From: G963663525 sp963663525
Lineage (GTDB): Bacteria; Myxococcota_A; SURF-8; G963663525
Direction of reading: 5' to 3'
DNA length: 64,000 bases
NCBI GenBank assembly: GCA_963663525.2
Contig: CAXXHC010000003.1
Location: forward strand, 992,001 to 1,056,000
The notes beneath the pieces are model-generated. The model made no database searches, was not told where the DNA came from, and saw nothing but the letters and a program-made list of their open reading frames with translations. Below are positions 39,840 through 48,728 of the stretch, piece after piece. Each line of letters starts with the position of its first letter. Position 1 is the first letter of the stretch. The position numbers were made by a program, and so were the translations under genes.

Positions 39840-40735
39840 AACGTATTTTCGTTGTCTTCTCTATGGTGGTCGTCTATTGGTTAGGTTATTTTCTTCCTTT
39901 TCCACAATATTTGAATCACCCGCTTGTCGGCGTTCCCTTCGTCTGGTTGCTGGGAGTGATCTGGACCATGGTCGCTGTGGGGCATATCGTTTATTTTCTG
40001 CTACGCGCCAATTTCATGCAACGGTACGCATTGAATCGTCGGGTTCGTGAACAGACAGCCGAAATTCGGAAATTAGCCCACAGTCTGATCTCGATTCAGG
40101 AACAAGAGCGGAAAAGGATCGGCCAGGACATTCACGACGAATTGGGCCAGATTCTCACCGGTTTACGTATGGAATTGGACCGTTTGCAACTGATAGGCGA
40201 CTCCGGGTTTCTGGAAAAAGATCGGGTGCTCGAAGGGCTGAACTCGGCGAGTCGTTTATTGGATGCCGTCCATACTTCTATCAATCTGATTTTAAGCAAA
40301 TTGCGCCCGCCAGAGTTGGAAAACCAGAGTTTTTCAGCAGCACTCGAAGTTCTGATTTCACGAGTTAAGAATCAGTGTCCCACGAACATCTCCTTGGGTT
40401 GCACAGTAGAGATGGATTGGCTCCATTCTGCCCAAAGCACGTCTTTGTACCGCATCATCCAGGAATCATTGACGAATATCGCCCGCCACTCCGAGGCTTC
40501 CGAAGCTTCCATCCGTTTCGACTGGGTGGAGGGTGGACTGCGTCTGCAAATTCGGGACAATGGAAAAGGTTTCGATCCGGACCTGGCGGGTCGATCCAGT
40601 CGATTCGGGATTCTTGGAATCAAAGAACGTGCTCGTTGGCTTGGAGGGAATTATAAAATCGATAGCACTCCGGGAAACGGTACCTGCGTGACGGTGGTTC
40701 TTCAGAAAGACAGGTTGATGGAGGAGGGCGAGTAA
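39840..40735 (+). pseudogene. NarL-type sensor kinase, 5' end removed by ISL3 copy 3
   Basis: The open frame enters directly from the IS edge (QRIFVVFS and on) and continues for 297 residues. Two membrane helices (VVVYWLGYFLPF and VWLLGVIWTMV) are followed by a HisKA_3 dimerisation domain (KRIGQDIHDELGQILTG, the phospho-His in the DIHDE motif) and an ATPase domain (NGKGFDPD, RFGILGIKERA). This is the C-terminal part of a NarX/DegS-like kinase; its N-terminal sensor part is absent from the window. ATG at 39863 could still start a 290-residue protein. The stop shares one base with the start of the LuxR-type regulator, its cognate partner. Confidence 0.85.
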
Positions 40736-41367
40736 TGATTCGCGTGTTTATCGCCGACGACCACGATATCGTCAGAACCGGTCTGACGCGATTATTGGCG
40801 GAAATTCCCGAAATGAACGTATGCGGGGAAGCGGCAAGTGCCACTGAACTGCTTGAAAAACTTGAAAATGCACGTCCTGACGTGGTTGTTCTGGATGTGA
40901 ACATGCCCGGGCATACGGGTCCGAAATTGGTCAAACAGCTTTTATCCTATCCTTGTGCTCCCAAAGTGGTGATGTTTTCGATGTATGAAGAAGACAGCCA
41001 CGCTGTAGCGTTTTTACGTGCTGGAGCATCCTCTTATCTAAGCAAGAAACGTTCCTCTAAGGAATTGATCGAAGCGATTCGAAAGGTTTTTCAGGGTGAA
41101 CGTTATCTTTCCGAAATGCTTGAGAAAATGCTGTTCGATCGAGGGATAGACATCGAAAAGTCCCTTGTGGACGAACTGACACAGAGAGAACTTCAGGTCG
41201 TTCGAAATTTGACCGAAGGGTTGCGCTCGGTGGATATTGCCGAAAAAATGGGATTGAGTGCGAGCACGGTCAACACTTACGTGCAGCGAATCAAAGATAA
41301 ACTGGGGTTCAAATCTTTACTGGAAATCATTCGGTTTGCCAAAGAAAACGATCTGTCGGATTCTTGA
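40735..41367 (+). CDS. NarL/LuxR-family response regulator
   Basis: A 210-residue DNA-binding regulator. The receiver (1-120) has D8/D9, phospho-acceptor Asp in VVVLDVNMPG and Lys in SKKRSSKE. The LuxR-type helix-turn-helix (about 145-205) shows LTQRELQVVRNLTEG and SASTVNTYVQRIKDKL. The start codon shares its A with the stop of the truncated kinase (TAATG), so translation is coupled to a gene that has lost its normal 5' end and promoter. A degraded second copy of its C-terminus lies inverted at 42878-43030. Confidence 0.93.
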   Translation: MIRVFIADDHDIVRTGLTRLLAEIPEMNVCGEAASATELLEKLENARPDVVVLDVNMPGHTGPKLVKQLLSYPCAPKVVMFSMYEEDSHAVAFLRAGASSYLSKKRSSKELIEAIRKVFQGERYLSEMLEKMLFDRGIDIEKSLVDELTQRELQVVRNLTEGLRSVDIAEKMGLSASTVNTYVQRIKDKLGFKSLLEIIRFAKENDLSDS

Positions 41368-41547
41368 AGCATGATCCGAGCTATTTTTCGATTAGCGATG
41401 GTTGAGGATATAATAGGACCGGTTGGCGTCTAAGTGTCTGAATCCACTACTGTCCGGGTATTGATTTTTAAAAACCAGGAAAGTATAGAAAATACAGTTA
41501 GATAAGGCTGATAACAAGGCGAATCGATTTGAAATTGCTGGTAGCCT

Positions 41548-41578
41548 TCGGCAACTCTAATTTCAGCGGAGTTGCCGA
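41548..41578 (+). promoter_or_regulatory. Hairpin covering the IS4 transposase ribosome site
   Basis: TCGGCAACTC (41548-41557) pairs perfectly with GAGTTGCCGA (41569-41578) around an 11-base loop. The 3' arm contains the GGAG site and the A of the start codon. Several IS elements use such a fold to block translation from read-through transcripts. Confidence 0.6.
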
Positions 41579-42750
41579 TGAATTCTGGACGAATCATTTT
41601 TTCTCAAGTCATGGACTTTCTTCCGATGCGGGAGTTTCGTCAATGCGTAGCTTGCTATCGAGGACATTACAAGGTACGGTCTTTCACCTGCATGGATCAA
41701 TTCCTGTGCATGGCATTTGCTCAACTCGCCTATAGAGAAAGCCTACGCGACATCGAATGCTGTCTGCGAGCCATGCAGCCCAAGCTGTACCACATGGGCA
41801 TTCGCGGCAAAGTCTCCCGAAGTACGCTGGCCGACGCCAACGAGCGTCGCGACTGGCACATCTGGATGGACTTCTCCCAGGTCTTGATTCGTCAGGCAAG
41901 GGATCTGTATGCCGGAGACTCCTTCGATGTGGAATTGCAAGAAACAGCCTACGCTTTCGATTCCACCACCATCGATCTTTGTCTGTCGCTGTTTCCATGG
42001 GCGAATTTTCGCAAAAAGAAAGGCGGTGTGAAAGCTCACACGCTGTTGGATCTGCGGGGCGACATTCTCTGCTGGGTACATGTCACTCCCGCCAATGTTC
42101 ACGACGTGAACGCGCTGGATCTGTTGCCGGTAGAAGCGGGTTCATTCTACATCATGGATCGTGGATACCTGGATTTCAAACGACTGTTCACGATGAACCG
42201 GCAGGGGGCATTTTTCATCACGCGAACGAAGCACAACACCAAAACCCGTCGCCTGTATTCGCAAAAAGTGGACAAAACCACGGGTTTGCGATGCGATCAG
42301 ACCGTGGTGCTGACGGGCTTTTACGCGAAAAAGGATTATCCGGACAAACTTCGAGTGGTGAAATTCGTCGATCGGGAAACGAACGGGCGCTATGTATTTT
42401 TGACGAACAACTTTGTCTTGGCCGCTCTGGATATCGCCAAGCTTTACAAACTTCGCTGGCGGGTGGAGTTGTTTTTCAAGTGGATCAAGCAACATTTGCG
42501 AATCAAGGCATTCTTCGGAACCAGCGAAAATGCGGTCAAAACGCAAATCTGGATCGTGATTTCAGTGTATGTGATGGTGGCGATCTTGAAAAAACGGCTT
42601 GCTCTCGACGATCTGAGCCTCTACACAATTTTACAGATTTTGAGCGTGTCTTTGTTCGAGAAGAAGCCTATTTTACAGGCTCTAATGCCACCGGACTACA
42701 CAAGTCACAAAAAGGGTGTCGGCAACCAGTTGGAATTATTCAACTATTAA
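41578..42750 (+). CDS. IS4-family transposase (DUF4372 plus DDE)
   Basis: A 390-residue transposase. ATG at 41578 with GGAG upstream; an in-frame TTG two codons earlier is less likely. The N-terminal DUF4372-type domain (FTCMDQFLCMAFAQLAYRES) is followed by the catalytic core with D in YAFDSTTIDL, D in YIMDRGYLDF and the YREK-like region YKLRWRVELFFKWIKQ containing the catalytic Glu. Length is normal, with no frameshift seen. Confidence 0.94.
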   Translation: MNSGRIIFSQVMDFLPMREFRQCVACYRGHYKVRSFTCMDQFLCMAFAQLAYRESLRDIECCLRAMQPKLYHMGIRGKVSRSTLADANERRDWHIWMDFSQVLIRQARDLYAGDSFDVELQETAYAFDSTTIDLCLSLFPWANFRKKKGGVKAHTLLDLRGDILCWVHVTPANVHDVNALDLLPVEAGSFYIMDRGYLDFKRLFTMNRQGAFFITRTKHNTKTRRLYSQKVDKTTGLRCDQTVVLTGFYAKKDYPDKLRVVKFVDRETNGRYVFLTNNFVLAALDIAKLYKLRWRVELFFKWIKQHLRIKAFFGTSENAVKTQIWIVISVYVMVAILKKRLALDDLSLYTILQILSVSLFEKKPILQALMPPDYTSHKKGVGNQLELFNY

Positions 42751-42877
42751 CCGGACAGCAGTGAAGTAAAAGTAGACGTTGGATTGGATCGTTTCTTCAG
42801 GGGGCACATCGTATGCGCCCCGTAAACGCTCGATCTTTCCTTCGATTCAGAAAAATGCAGAAATGGCAATAAGTGGA

Positions 42878-43030
42878 TTAAGGCTCGTTTTCCTTGGAAA
42901 AACGAATGATTTCCACGATGGATTTCAAGCCCAGTTTATCTTTGATCCGCTGGACATAAGTGTTGATCGTGCTGGAGCTGACGCCCATTTTCTGAGCGAT
43001 ATCCACCGAACGCAGGCCTTCGGTCAAGCG
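42878..43030 (-). pseudogene. Remnant of a LuxR-type regulator C-terminus
   Basis: The minus strand reads LTEGLRSVDIAQKMGVSSST followed by INTYVQRIKDKLGLKSIVE and ends IIRFSKENEP-stop. This is a close paralogue of the last 50 residues of the intact regulator at 40735-41367. Homology ends near 43030, where the next upstream codons lead to a stop. It shows that a second LuxR gene existed here in inverted orientation and was mostly lost, probably during IS activity. Confidence 0.82.
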
Positions 43031-43332
43031 ACACGTCAGCTATCCGGATTTCATGACAAAGTTGTGCAAAAACCCGTTCCGTCGGTATCGGTATGGATAG
43101 GTCGTCTACGCTACTTGCGCCGAATCAGTTGTGCTCAGAAATCCGTGATGGAGACCGTATTGCCGAAAGCTTCAAGCGATCCTGCTACCTTGAATCAGGA
43201 TCGTTGATGCGTTAAAATTCCACTGTAATTTCAAAATCTTATTGAAAAATACGGAGCCGAGTTTCCAAGATGAAACCAGACTTCCGTCATTATCCGAGAA
43301 GGCGGATCATCCCGTCTTTGTGCTTGAATTCC

Positions 43333-43512
43333 TAGCCCGGAAAATTCATGAGGATCGTAGCGAGACGCCGAAAACCGATGATATTTCATGAAGTTGGAGC
43401 GATTTTCACCCGGAGGCAACCTGAACAGTCTGTCGAGGATGAAAATCGGGAAACGAGTGAAAGATCAAGGGTTTTCAAGTCGCAGTAGATTCTTCATGAA
43501 TTTTCCGGGCTA
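43333..43512 (+). repeat. Inverted-repeat element family A, copy A1 (180 bp)
   Basis: Perfect 19-bp terminal inverted repeats, TAGCCCGGAAAATTCATGA at both ends, with no coding capacity. TA at both edges suggests a TA target as used by IS630/Tc1-mariner transposases. Related copies: 47309-47487, 57011-57098 (short) and 57097-57276 (inverted). Confidence 0.85.
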
Positions 43513-43939
43513 GATCTTCCACCTTCATGGAGGATGACAAGTCCATGATTTGAAATTAGATGATTGATACCGAAATCGTATGAAGACCATTTTTCAAGCA
43601 ATGTGAGCATCTATCCAATAAAATTCGGCGGAGGGAACCATCAAGATGCTGTCCAGGAAAACATATTTGAAACAGGTGTGACTGGTTGGACTTCGTTCTT
43701 CATTTGTACCATCCGAGGGGAGAATTCTCAAAATCCTGGGAAATGTGGGAGTATCATGGGATAATGTCACAGAATCGCACGCGAATATTTCTGTAACATA
43801 TAGAAATCAAAGACTTTTCTTTCATTATTCTTTTAGTGAGACGACAGGAGGCTCCAAAGACTATTTTAGAACTGTGCGACAAAAGTCCATCCTTTGTAGA
43901 ATGTCGAGTCAATTTTTTTTACACATTGGGCGAAACTTG

Positions 43940-43969
43940 TTGGTGTTTGGAAAAGATATTAGGTATAAT
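43940..43969 (+). promoter_or_regulatory. Sigma-70-like promoter of the GAF protein gene
   Basis: TTGGTG, 18 bp spacer, then a perfect TATAAT at 43964-43969. Transcription would start about 30 bp before the ATG at 44007, which supports that start. Confidence 0.55.
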
Positions 43970-44006
43970 CCTTAGAACATTATTATCCTTTCTTTCCGTT
44001 GTATCG

Positions 44007-45308
44007 ATGTCAAAATTTGAAGTTTATATTCCAGGTTTGCCGAAGAAGAAGCGTCCCCCGCTGAAAATGCGCATCGACGCCCCCGACTGGAAACAAACAG
44101 CCGTGATCGGCATTCAGACCACCAGAGGCTATGGATCGATCAAAAAAGACGCCCTTATCGGAAAAATGCGCGGCGATGGGCTCTTTTTCGTGATGGACAA
44201 TTCCGACAAGCAAGTCCTGCTGATTCGGGATCTTTCCGTGGACCCCAAGGTCTGGACCGTTATCGATTACAAGCGCAAGTTCCGGGAAATTCTCGGTTTC
44301 GACCTGCCCGACACCTTGATTAAAGACAACCGGGCGCATGATTCACTCGAATCGCTGGACCGGCCTGTGGGCGAATCCTCGGACGGAGACTGGACTTACG
44401 TCTCGTCGGGAGCGCTGGCAGGTGTGATCGACGACGGGTCTATTGACCGTGCGCTGGATACCATCGAACCCTCGATGAAAATCCCGGTGGCGGCAGCCAG
44501 TTCCACGGAACTGCCGTTGATCGAAGAGGAATTGCCCCTCACTCCGCCCCCGTTGATCTCCGAAAAAAGAAAAAGCAGGGATACCGACGAGTACATGCCC
44601 TTGCTGGCCGAGAGCGAGGTGATGGATACCTCGGCCACCAGTTCATCTTCCGTGGAACTCGATGTGGTGCGCCAACTCGATCCGGTTCCCGTGAACAACA
44701 CGATGTTTCGCGGCGAATGGGAAACATCGTCTGGGACGATCGTGTCCAAGGTCACGGGAGGCACCTGGGACATCGACGACCTGTTGACCGAAATGTTTAT
44801 GGAAACCGGGAACTTCCACGACATGAACCTTCAGGACGTCTGCCGTTTCACCCTGGATCTGACCCATCGCATTGCGCGAAGCGAATCCGCTTCGATCATC
44901 GTCAACCAGGATAAAAACAACGTCGTCATGCGGCATTTCATCGCCGTTCGCGGTCCCCAGCGTCAGCTTCTCGAAGGCTTCAAGCTTCCCTGCCGCAGCA
45001 ACGGTCTACTGGACCGCTGTATCGAGGGAAATCAAGTGATTTTCAGTGCGGATGCGGCTTCGGAAGATCCCGTCTATGCCAAGATCGATCGACGCACCGG
45101 TTATATCACCATGTCTGTATTCTATGTTCCGATTCCCTACCAGGAGCGCGTGCTGGGAGCCATCGAGGTTATCAACAAAATCGATGGCTACGAGTGGTCC
45201 GCCGATCAGCGGGCGGTTGGAAAATTCCTGGCCGGCAAGCTTGGAGAGAGATTGGGAGTCATAGAAGAATTCAAAGAAAGCATGGAATTTGTCGTTGACG
45301 ACGACTGA
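44007..45308 (+). CDS. GAF-domain protein of unknown role
   Basis: A 433-residue soluble protein. The ATG at 44007 is chosen because GC content changes there and a TATAAT promoter lies just upstream; the ribosome site is weak. Residues 1-110 are a basic, probably beta-rich N-terminal domain (IPGLPKKKRPPLKMRIDAP). Residues 120-255 are acidic and low-complexity, likely disordered. Residues about 265-425 form a GAF domain (ESASIIVNQDKNN, VFYVPIPYQERVLGAIEVIN). No kinase, cyclase or other output is present. It is convergent with the LolA-like gene. It may be a ligand-binding partner of one of the many signalling proteins here, but there is no direct link. Confidence 0.85.
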   Translation: MSKFEVYIPGLPKKKRPPLKMRIDAPDWKQTAVIGIQTTRGYGSIKKDALIGKMRGDGLFFVMDNSDKQVLLIRDLSVDPKVWTVIDYKRKFREILGFDLPDTLIKDNRAHDSLESLDRPVGESSDGDWTYVSSGALAGVIDDGSIDRALDTIEPSMKIPVAAASSTELPLIEEELPLTPPPLISEKRKSRDTDEYMPLLAESEVMDTSATSSSSVELDVVRQLDPVPVNNTMFRGEWETSSGTIVSKVTGGTWDIDDLLTEMFMETGNFHDMNLQDVCRFTLDLTHRIARSESASIIVNQDKNNVVMRHFIAVRGPQRQLLEGFKLPCRSNGLLDRCIEGNQVIFSADAASEDPVYAKIDRRTGYITMSVFYVPIPYQERVLGAIEVINKIDGYEWSADQRAVGKFLAGKLGERLGVIEEFKESMEFVVDDD

Positions 45309-45369
45309 CGACGCAGTTGGGCAGAATCACCCAAAGATACTTGCCGGACCAGGAGGGTGGGCGTAATTC

Positions 45370-45386
45370 TTCGGCCTGAGGCCGAA
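45370..45386. terminator. Small hairpin between convergent genes
   Basis: TTCGGCC-TGA-GGCCGAA between the GAF gene and the LolA-like gene. The stem is seven bases and no T-run follows, so terminator function is only possible. Confidence 0.35.
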
Positions 45387-45416
45387 TTGTGCAATCTGTG
45401 GCGAATCGAGGCCACA

Positions 45417-46214
45417 TCATTTTCCCCATTGAAGGTTGCGTTTTTGAAACAGCGAGGGTTTCAGTCCGCTGTTCCCTTTGAAATCGTTGATTTTCAGTTC
45501 GGTCTTGTGACCGGTCAGCATATCTTCCATTACAATCAGGTCGTACCGGCGATAGCCGCCTTCCCATAATTTCAGGTTATGGCTGGTCATACGCTTGTAC
45601 AACTCGTCCTTGGCGTTGTAGAAATCGATTCCCTTGAGGAAATATCCGTCTTTTTCCACCGAGATCAGAATGTGGTCCCAGTCGCGTTGCTTCCCTTCTT
45701 TCAGGTCGCAGCGGATGGTCCACACCTTGTCGTCCTGACCGACGAAAGAGAGATCGCAGATCGGTCCGTACAGCGAGGAGGCCATGTCGTTGTTGGTGAA
45801 ATCCGACCCGGCGATGGTCTGGTTCATGTCCGAGTTGGAAATGCGGCGTACGCGCTTGAAGGCGGGCAGGTAGACATAGGCCTTGGCGTCGCCTTCCATT
45901 AAAATGCTCATCCCCTTGTTTTCACCCGATAAAAATCGCACGAGGCGCTTGTCCATACCTAGTTGTTGCACCACCAGGCGGTATTTTTTGATGTGGTCCT
46001 TGCCATCGTGGATCACCATTTCCATGTCCATCTGCTGGTCTTTGTAGCCGCTGATTTCCTGGTCCATGTGCTGGATGATTCTTTCCACGTCCACTTTGTC
46101 GGTGGTCTTGAGCGTCGCGGCGTCGGGCATCTGTGCATGAAGATGTGCGGTCGAAGTCAGCATCGCAAAAGCCGCAAAAGCAAATATCGTGGAGCATCTC
46201 GTGGTGAATTTCAT
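45417..46214 (-). CDS. LolA-like outer-membrane lipoprotein-sorting protein
   Basis: A 265-residue exported protein with a signal peptide (1-27, ending HLHA-QM). The rest matches the LolA-like family (PF17131 type) that often accompanies RND/MMPL transporters: MVIHDGKDHIKKYRL, a central KAYVYLPAFKRVRRISNSDM and C-terminal ELKINDFKGNSGL. Such proteins are thought to bind lipid or lipoprotein in the periplasm. It follows the TetR gene by 72 bp on the same strand, but no transporter gene lies next to it here. Cytoplasmic function is excluded by the signal peptide. Confidence 0.85.
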   Translation of the reverse strand: MKFTTRCSTIFAFAAFAMLTSTAHLHAQMPDAATLKTTDKVDVERIIQHMDQEISGYKDQQMDMEMVIHDGKDHIKKYRLVVQQLGMDKRLVRFLSGENKGMSILMEGDAKAYVYLPAFKRVRRISNSDMNQTIAGSDFTNNDMASSLYGPICDLSFVGQDDKVWTIRCDLKEGKQRDWDHILISVEKDGYFLKGIDFYNAKDELYKRMTSHNLKLWEGGYRRYDLIVMEDMLTGHKTELKINDFKGNSGLKPSLFQKRNLQWGK

Positions 46215-46286
46215 GCAAACCTATCCTTCAGCTTGAGCGGGTACATCCGACAAGTCATTGAAATCACTAATTTTTTGAAAAATATC

Positions 46287-46958
46287 TCAGTTAATCAGTT
46301 CGTCCGAATTCTCCGAGTTCTTTTCGCTTTGTTTTTGTACCTGGGCGAAGTTATCTCTCGCTTCAGGCTGATACGGTTCCGTAATCAACCCGAACATATA
46401 CAAGTCCAGCAGCACGGAGGTGATCTGCGCACCTTCGGCTTTCAGGTAACCGCTGACCAGATGGTTTTCGATCAATTCCTTGATCGCCCCGAGGAACGAG
46501 TAGGCGATGATATCCGGGTCCAGCGGCCTGAGAATGCCCATCGCCTGCGCCTGTTGCACCAGTCCGCTCATCCAGCGAACGAGTTGCAATTGAATCTCGC
46601 CCAGCCGTTCCCTGGACGTGGCTTCCAAGGCGGTGGTTTCGTGGATGATGATCCGTGCCAGGTCGGGATCTTCGGCGAATACCGCTTTCACACGGTCGAG
46701 GTTTTCCTTCACGCATTGAAGGATGGCGTCCGTGTCGTCGAAGGTCGGGGCCACCAGTTTCTCGTCGATGGTCTGGATGATGTATTCCACGAGTGCGGAA
46801 AACACTTCGTGCTTGCTCTTGAAGTACAGGTAAAACGTACCGCGGGCGATTCCGGCCCTTTCGATCACGTCGGCGACTCCGGCCTGATGATAGCCTTTTT
46901 CGGCGAACACGCTTTTCGCAGCATCGAGAATGGCTTTTTTTCTTTCCTGGGGGTCCAT
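46287..46958 (-). CDS. TetR-family transcriptional regulator
   Basis: A 223-residue repressor. The ATG at 46958 has AGGAG six bases upstream; a TTG five codons earlier is less likely. The N-terminal helix-turn-helix is typical (VADVIERAGIARGTFYLYF, about residues 29-47). A helical ligand domain follows (ending near residue 205) and a charged tail. It precedes the LolA-like gene and probably controls both through the tandem sites at 46977-47013. Confidence 0.93.
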   Translation of the reverse strand: MDPQERKKAILDAAKSVFAEKGYHQAGVADVIERAGIARGTFYLYFKSKHEVFSALVEYIIQTIDEKLVAPTFDDTDAILQCVKENLDRVKAVFAEDPDLARIIIHETTALEATSRERLGEIQLQLVRWMSGLVQQAQAMGILRPLDPDIIAYSFLGAIKELIENHLVSGYLKAEGAQITSVLLDLYMFGLITEPYQPEARDNFAQVQKQSEKNSENSDELIN

Positions 46959-46976
46959 GTCGTCTCCTAACAACTA

Positions 46977-47013
46977 GACTGACATGTCATTCTTACCGAC
47001 TGACACGTCATTC
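46977..47013. promoter_or_regulatory. Tandem operator of the TetR regulator
   Basis: Two copies of a 17-bp unit, GACTGACATGTCATTCT and GACTGACACGTCATTCT, spaced 21 bp apart centre to centre (two helical turns). Each contains the palindrome TGACRYGTCA. They lie just upstream of the tetR start. Confidence 0.75.
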
Positions 47014-47308
47014 TAGTTACAAACGGGGGGTTGTCAAGACAATTCGCAATACCTTCATATTTTAGCAGAATCTTTGCGGTTTTTGAACCTGAACCGGGTT
47101 TGTGGCAGGGTGATTCAATTCTTGATTCAGCAAGAATCCGACTCGGTGAATCGAGGAACGGGTGCCCGGGTCTTCGATCCGAAACGGATCGATGGCCCGG
47201 AATCTTCGTGCTTTCAAGGCCATTCGCCTGACGGCGAAAGACCTTGGCACCCTTCTAAACAAATATTCTTCCATGGAAGTCGGGGAAAGAAGTAGAATTG
47301 AATCGCCC

Positions 47309-47487
47309 TAGTCCGGAAAATTCATGAAAATCGTAGCGAGACGCCGAAAATCGAAGATATTTCATGAAGTTGGAGCGATTTTCACCCGCAGGCATACTGA
47401 ACGGTCTGTCGAGGATGAAAATCGTGAAACGAGTGAAAGATCGAGAGTTTTCAAGTCGTAGTAGGTTTTCGTGAATTATTCGGGCTA
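47309..47487 (+). repeat. Inverted-repeat element family A, copy A2 (179 bp)
   Basis: Same layout as A1, with some divergence at the right end (CGAATAATTCACGA against CCGGAAAATTCATGA). TA at both edges. Roughly 90% similar to A1 by eye. Confidence 0.82.
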
Positions 47488-47730
47488 GGGTTTGTGGGGT
47501 GTGAATAAAAATGATGCGAAATAAAAAACGAACCATCCGTTGGTTCATGCCGTCGGATTGGAAACCCGACGTGAAACAAATGGTTCATGCCGGAGACCTG
47601 ATCCAACCAACGGGCGATTGTTTCCCCCGACACATTCATGGCGCTCAAGAATTGTCGGGTAAGGCAATTACCCGACCTGCCTAAACCGTATGATTTTCAA
47701 TAAGTTGGCTCGATTCCCTCGACCCCGCCG

Positions 47731-48696
47731 CTAGAAGTGAAATCCAAGGGAAACATAGGGGATGCCCAACGGCAGGTATTTCCACACGGCGTTGAAGAAA
47801 TCCTTGTGCAGCGGCATGGTGAAACCGATGTCGCCGTACATCACCTCGCCATGCCCCCGAAAACCGTAACTCCAGAGCCAGATCCGGCTGACTTCCGTGC
47901 GTCCGCTTTCGACGAAAAACGCGGGACTCAGGTTGGTTTGAAAGGACCAGTCCCGGTGGAAGCCGTAACGGTAACCCAGCGCGGGAATCAATACCGCCCC
48001 GTCATAATTTCGCCAGCGATCTTCATATTTTCCTGCTGTGAAAGAAGTGAAACTGAGGTTGAAAAGGTGATTGTCGAACACGAAACTTGCAGCCGCCTGT
48101 CCTCCCGCCACCCATGCGTAAAAGTCAACGCTGGCGACGTAAGTCGTAATCATTCCTCCGAAACCGCCTATGGACAGGTGCAGGAAATCGTTGACTTTTC
48201 CGTGAAATTTGAACGTGGGCAAAAGGCCGAACACACTGATTGGCAGGATCGTCACGACGCCGAGCTGTACGTTGTCGTGCAGGCCGTACTGGAAATCCCA
48301 GACCGCCGCTAGGTATCCGGTGATGGTGGTCTGTCCTTTTTCGACGCCCAGAGCGGTTTGGGTGTACATCAGGCGGTGCCGGGTGCTGCTTTCGTTGCGG
48401 ATTTCTTCCGTTTTCGGAGTCTCTACGGCAGGTTGCGCCATTTCAGGGGGTGTCTCCGCTTCTAAGGAAAACCGGCAGCGGGGAGCGTCGAGCAGCGACT
48501 TGATTGCACCCAGCGGCAGACATCCCGGCGGGCAGGTCGGCAGGTTTTCCGGCAAAGTGGCTTTTTGAGTTTCCACGAAGCCTTCCGGCACGCAGAACCG
48601 TGGGCATTCAGGGCAGGGGGGAATCTCCTGAGCCAGCGCGAGACTTCCCGGAAGTATTAACATGAGAAACGCCGCTAAGATATAGAAATGCTTCAT
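47731..48696 (-). CDS. Exported outer-membrane beta-barrel-like protein
   Basis: A 321-residue protein. The ATG at 48696 gives a signal peptide (MKHFYILAAFLMLILPGS, cleavage after LALA). A cysteine-rich segment (CPECPRFC, CPPGC) precedes a region with many amphipathic beta strands ending in aromatic residues, and the last residue is Phe (SLGFHF), as in outer-membrane barrels. The gene begins 32 bp after the lipoprotein nucleotidase gene on the same strand, so the two probably form an operon. No named family was recognised. Confidence 0.7.
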   Translation of the reverse strand: MKHFYILAAFLMLILPGSLALAQEIPPCPECPRFCVPEGFVETQKATLPENLPTCPPGCLPLGAIKSLLDAPRCRFSLEAETPPEMAQPAVETPKTEEIRNESSTRHRLMYTQTALGVEKGQTTITGYLAAVWDFQYGLHDNVQLGVVTILPISVFGLLPTFKFHGKVNDFLHLSIGGFGGMITTYVASVDFYAWVAGGQAAASFVFDNHLFNLSFTSFTAGKYEDRWRNYDGAVLIPALGYRYGFHRDWSFQTNLSPAFFVESGRTEVSRIWLWSYGFRGHGEVMYGDIGFTMPLHKDFFNAVWKYLPLGIPYVSLGFHF

Positions 48697-48728
48697 GATT
48701 ATCCATCTCGACAGATCACGAAAAAACA

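Larger units (their letters stand above)
41445..42763 (+). mobile_element. IS4-family insertion sequence (about 1319 bp)
   Basis: The ends are inverted repeats: CACTACTGTCCGGGTAT on the left and CACTGCTGTCCGGTTAAT (reverse complement) on the right, with one transposase between. No clear target duplication was found in the flanks, so the insertion may be old or rearranged. Confidence 0.88.
42764..44006. other. Gene-poor region after the IS4 element
   Basis: About 1240 bp. It contains the LuxR remnant (42878-43030), inverted-repeat element A1 (43333-43512) and the promoter of the GAF gene. The rest shows no credible gene; an open frame upstream of 44007 lies on AT-rich sequence in front of that promoter and is not believed. 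Confidence 0.6.
46959..47730. other. Intergenic region with operator and element A2
   Basis: 772 bp between the TetR gene and the end of the outer-membrane protein gene. It holds the tandem operator, inverted-repeat element A2 (47309-47487) and a hairpin TCGGGTAA-GGCAA-TTACCCGA at 47655-47675 that may end the leftward transcript. The phrase GGTTCATGCCG occurs twice near 47542-47590. No gene is supported. Confidence 0.55.

Noticed and set aside
43836..44006. 57-codon upstream extension of the GAF protein
   Set aside because: AT-rich sequence containing a TATAAT promoter; codon pattern changes at 44007.
47655..47675. Strong Rho-independent terminator
   Set aside because: The stem is good but no T-run follows on either strand, so it is only mentioned in the region entry.
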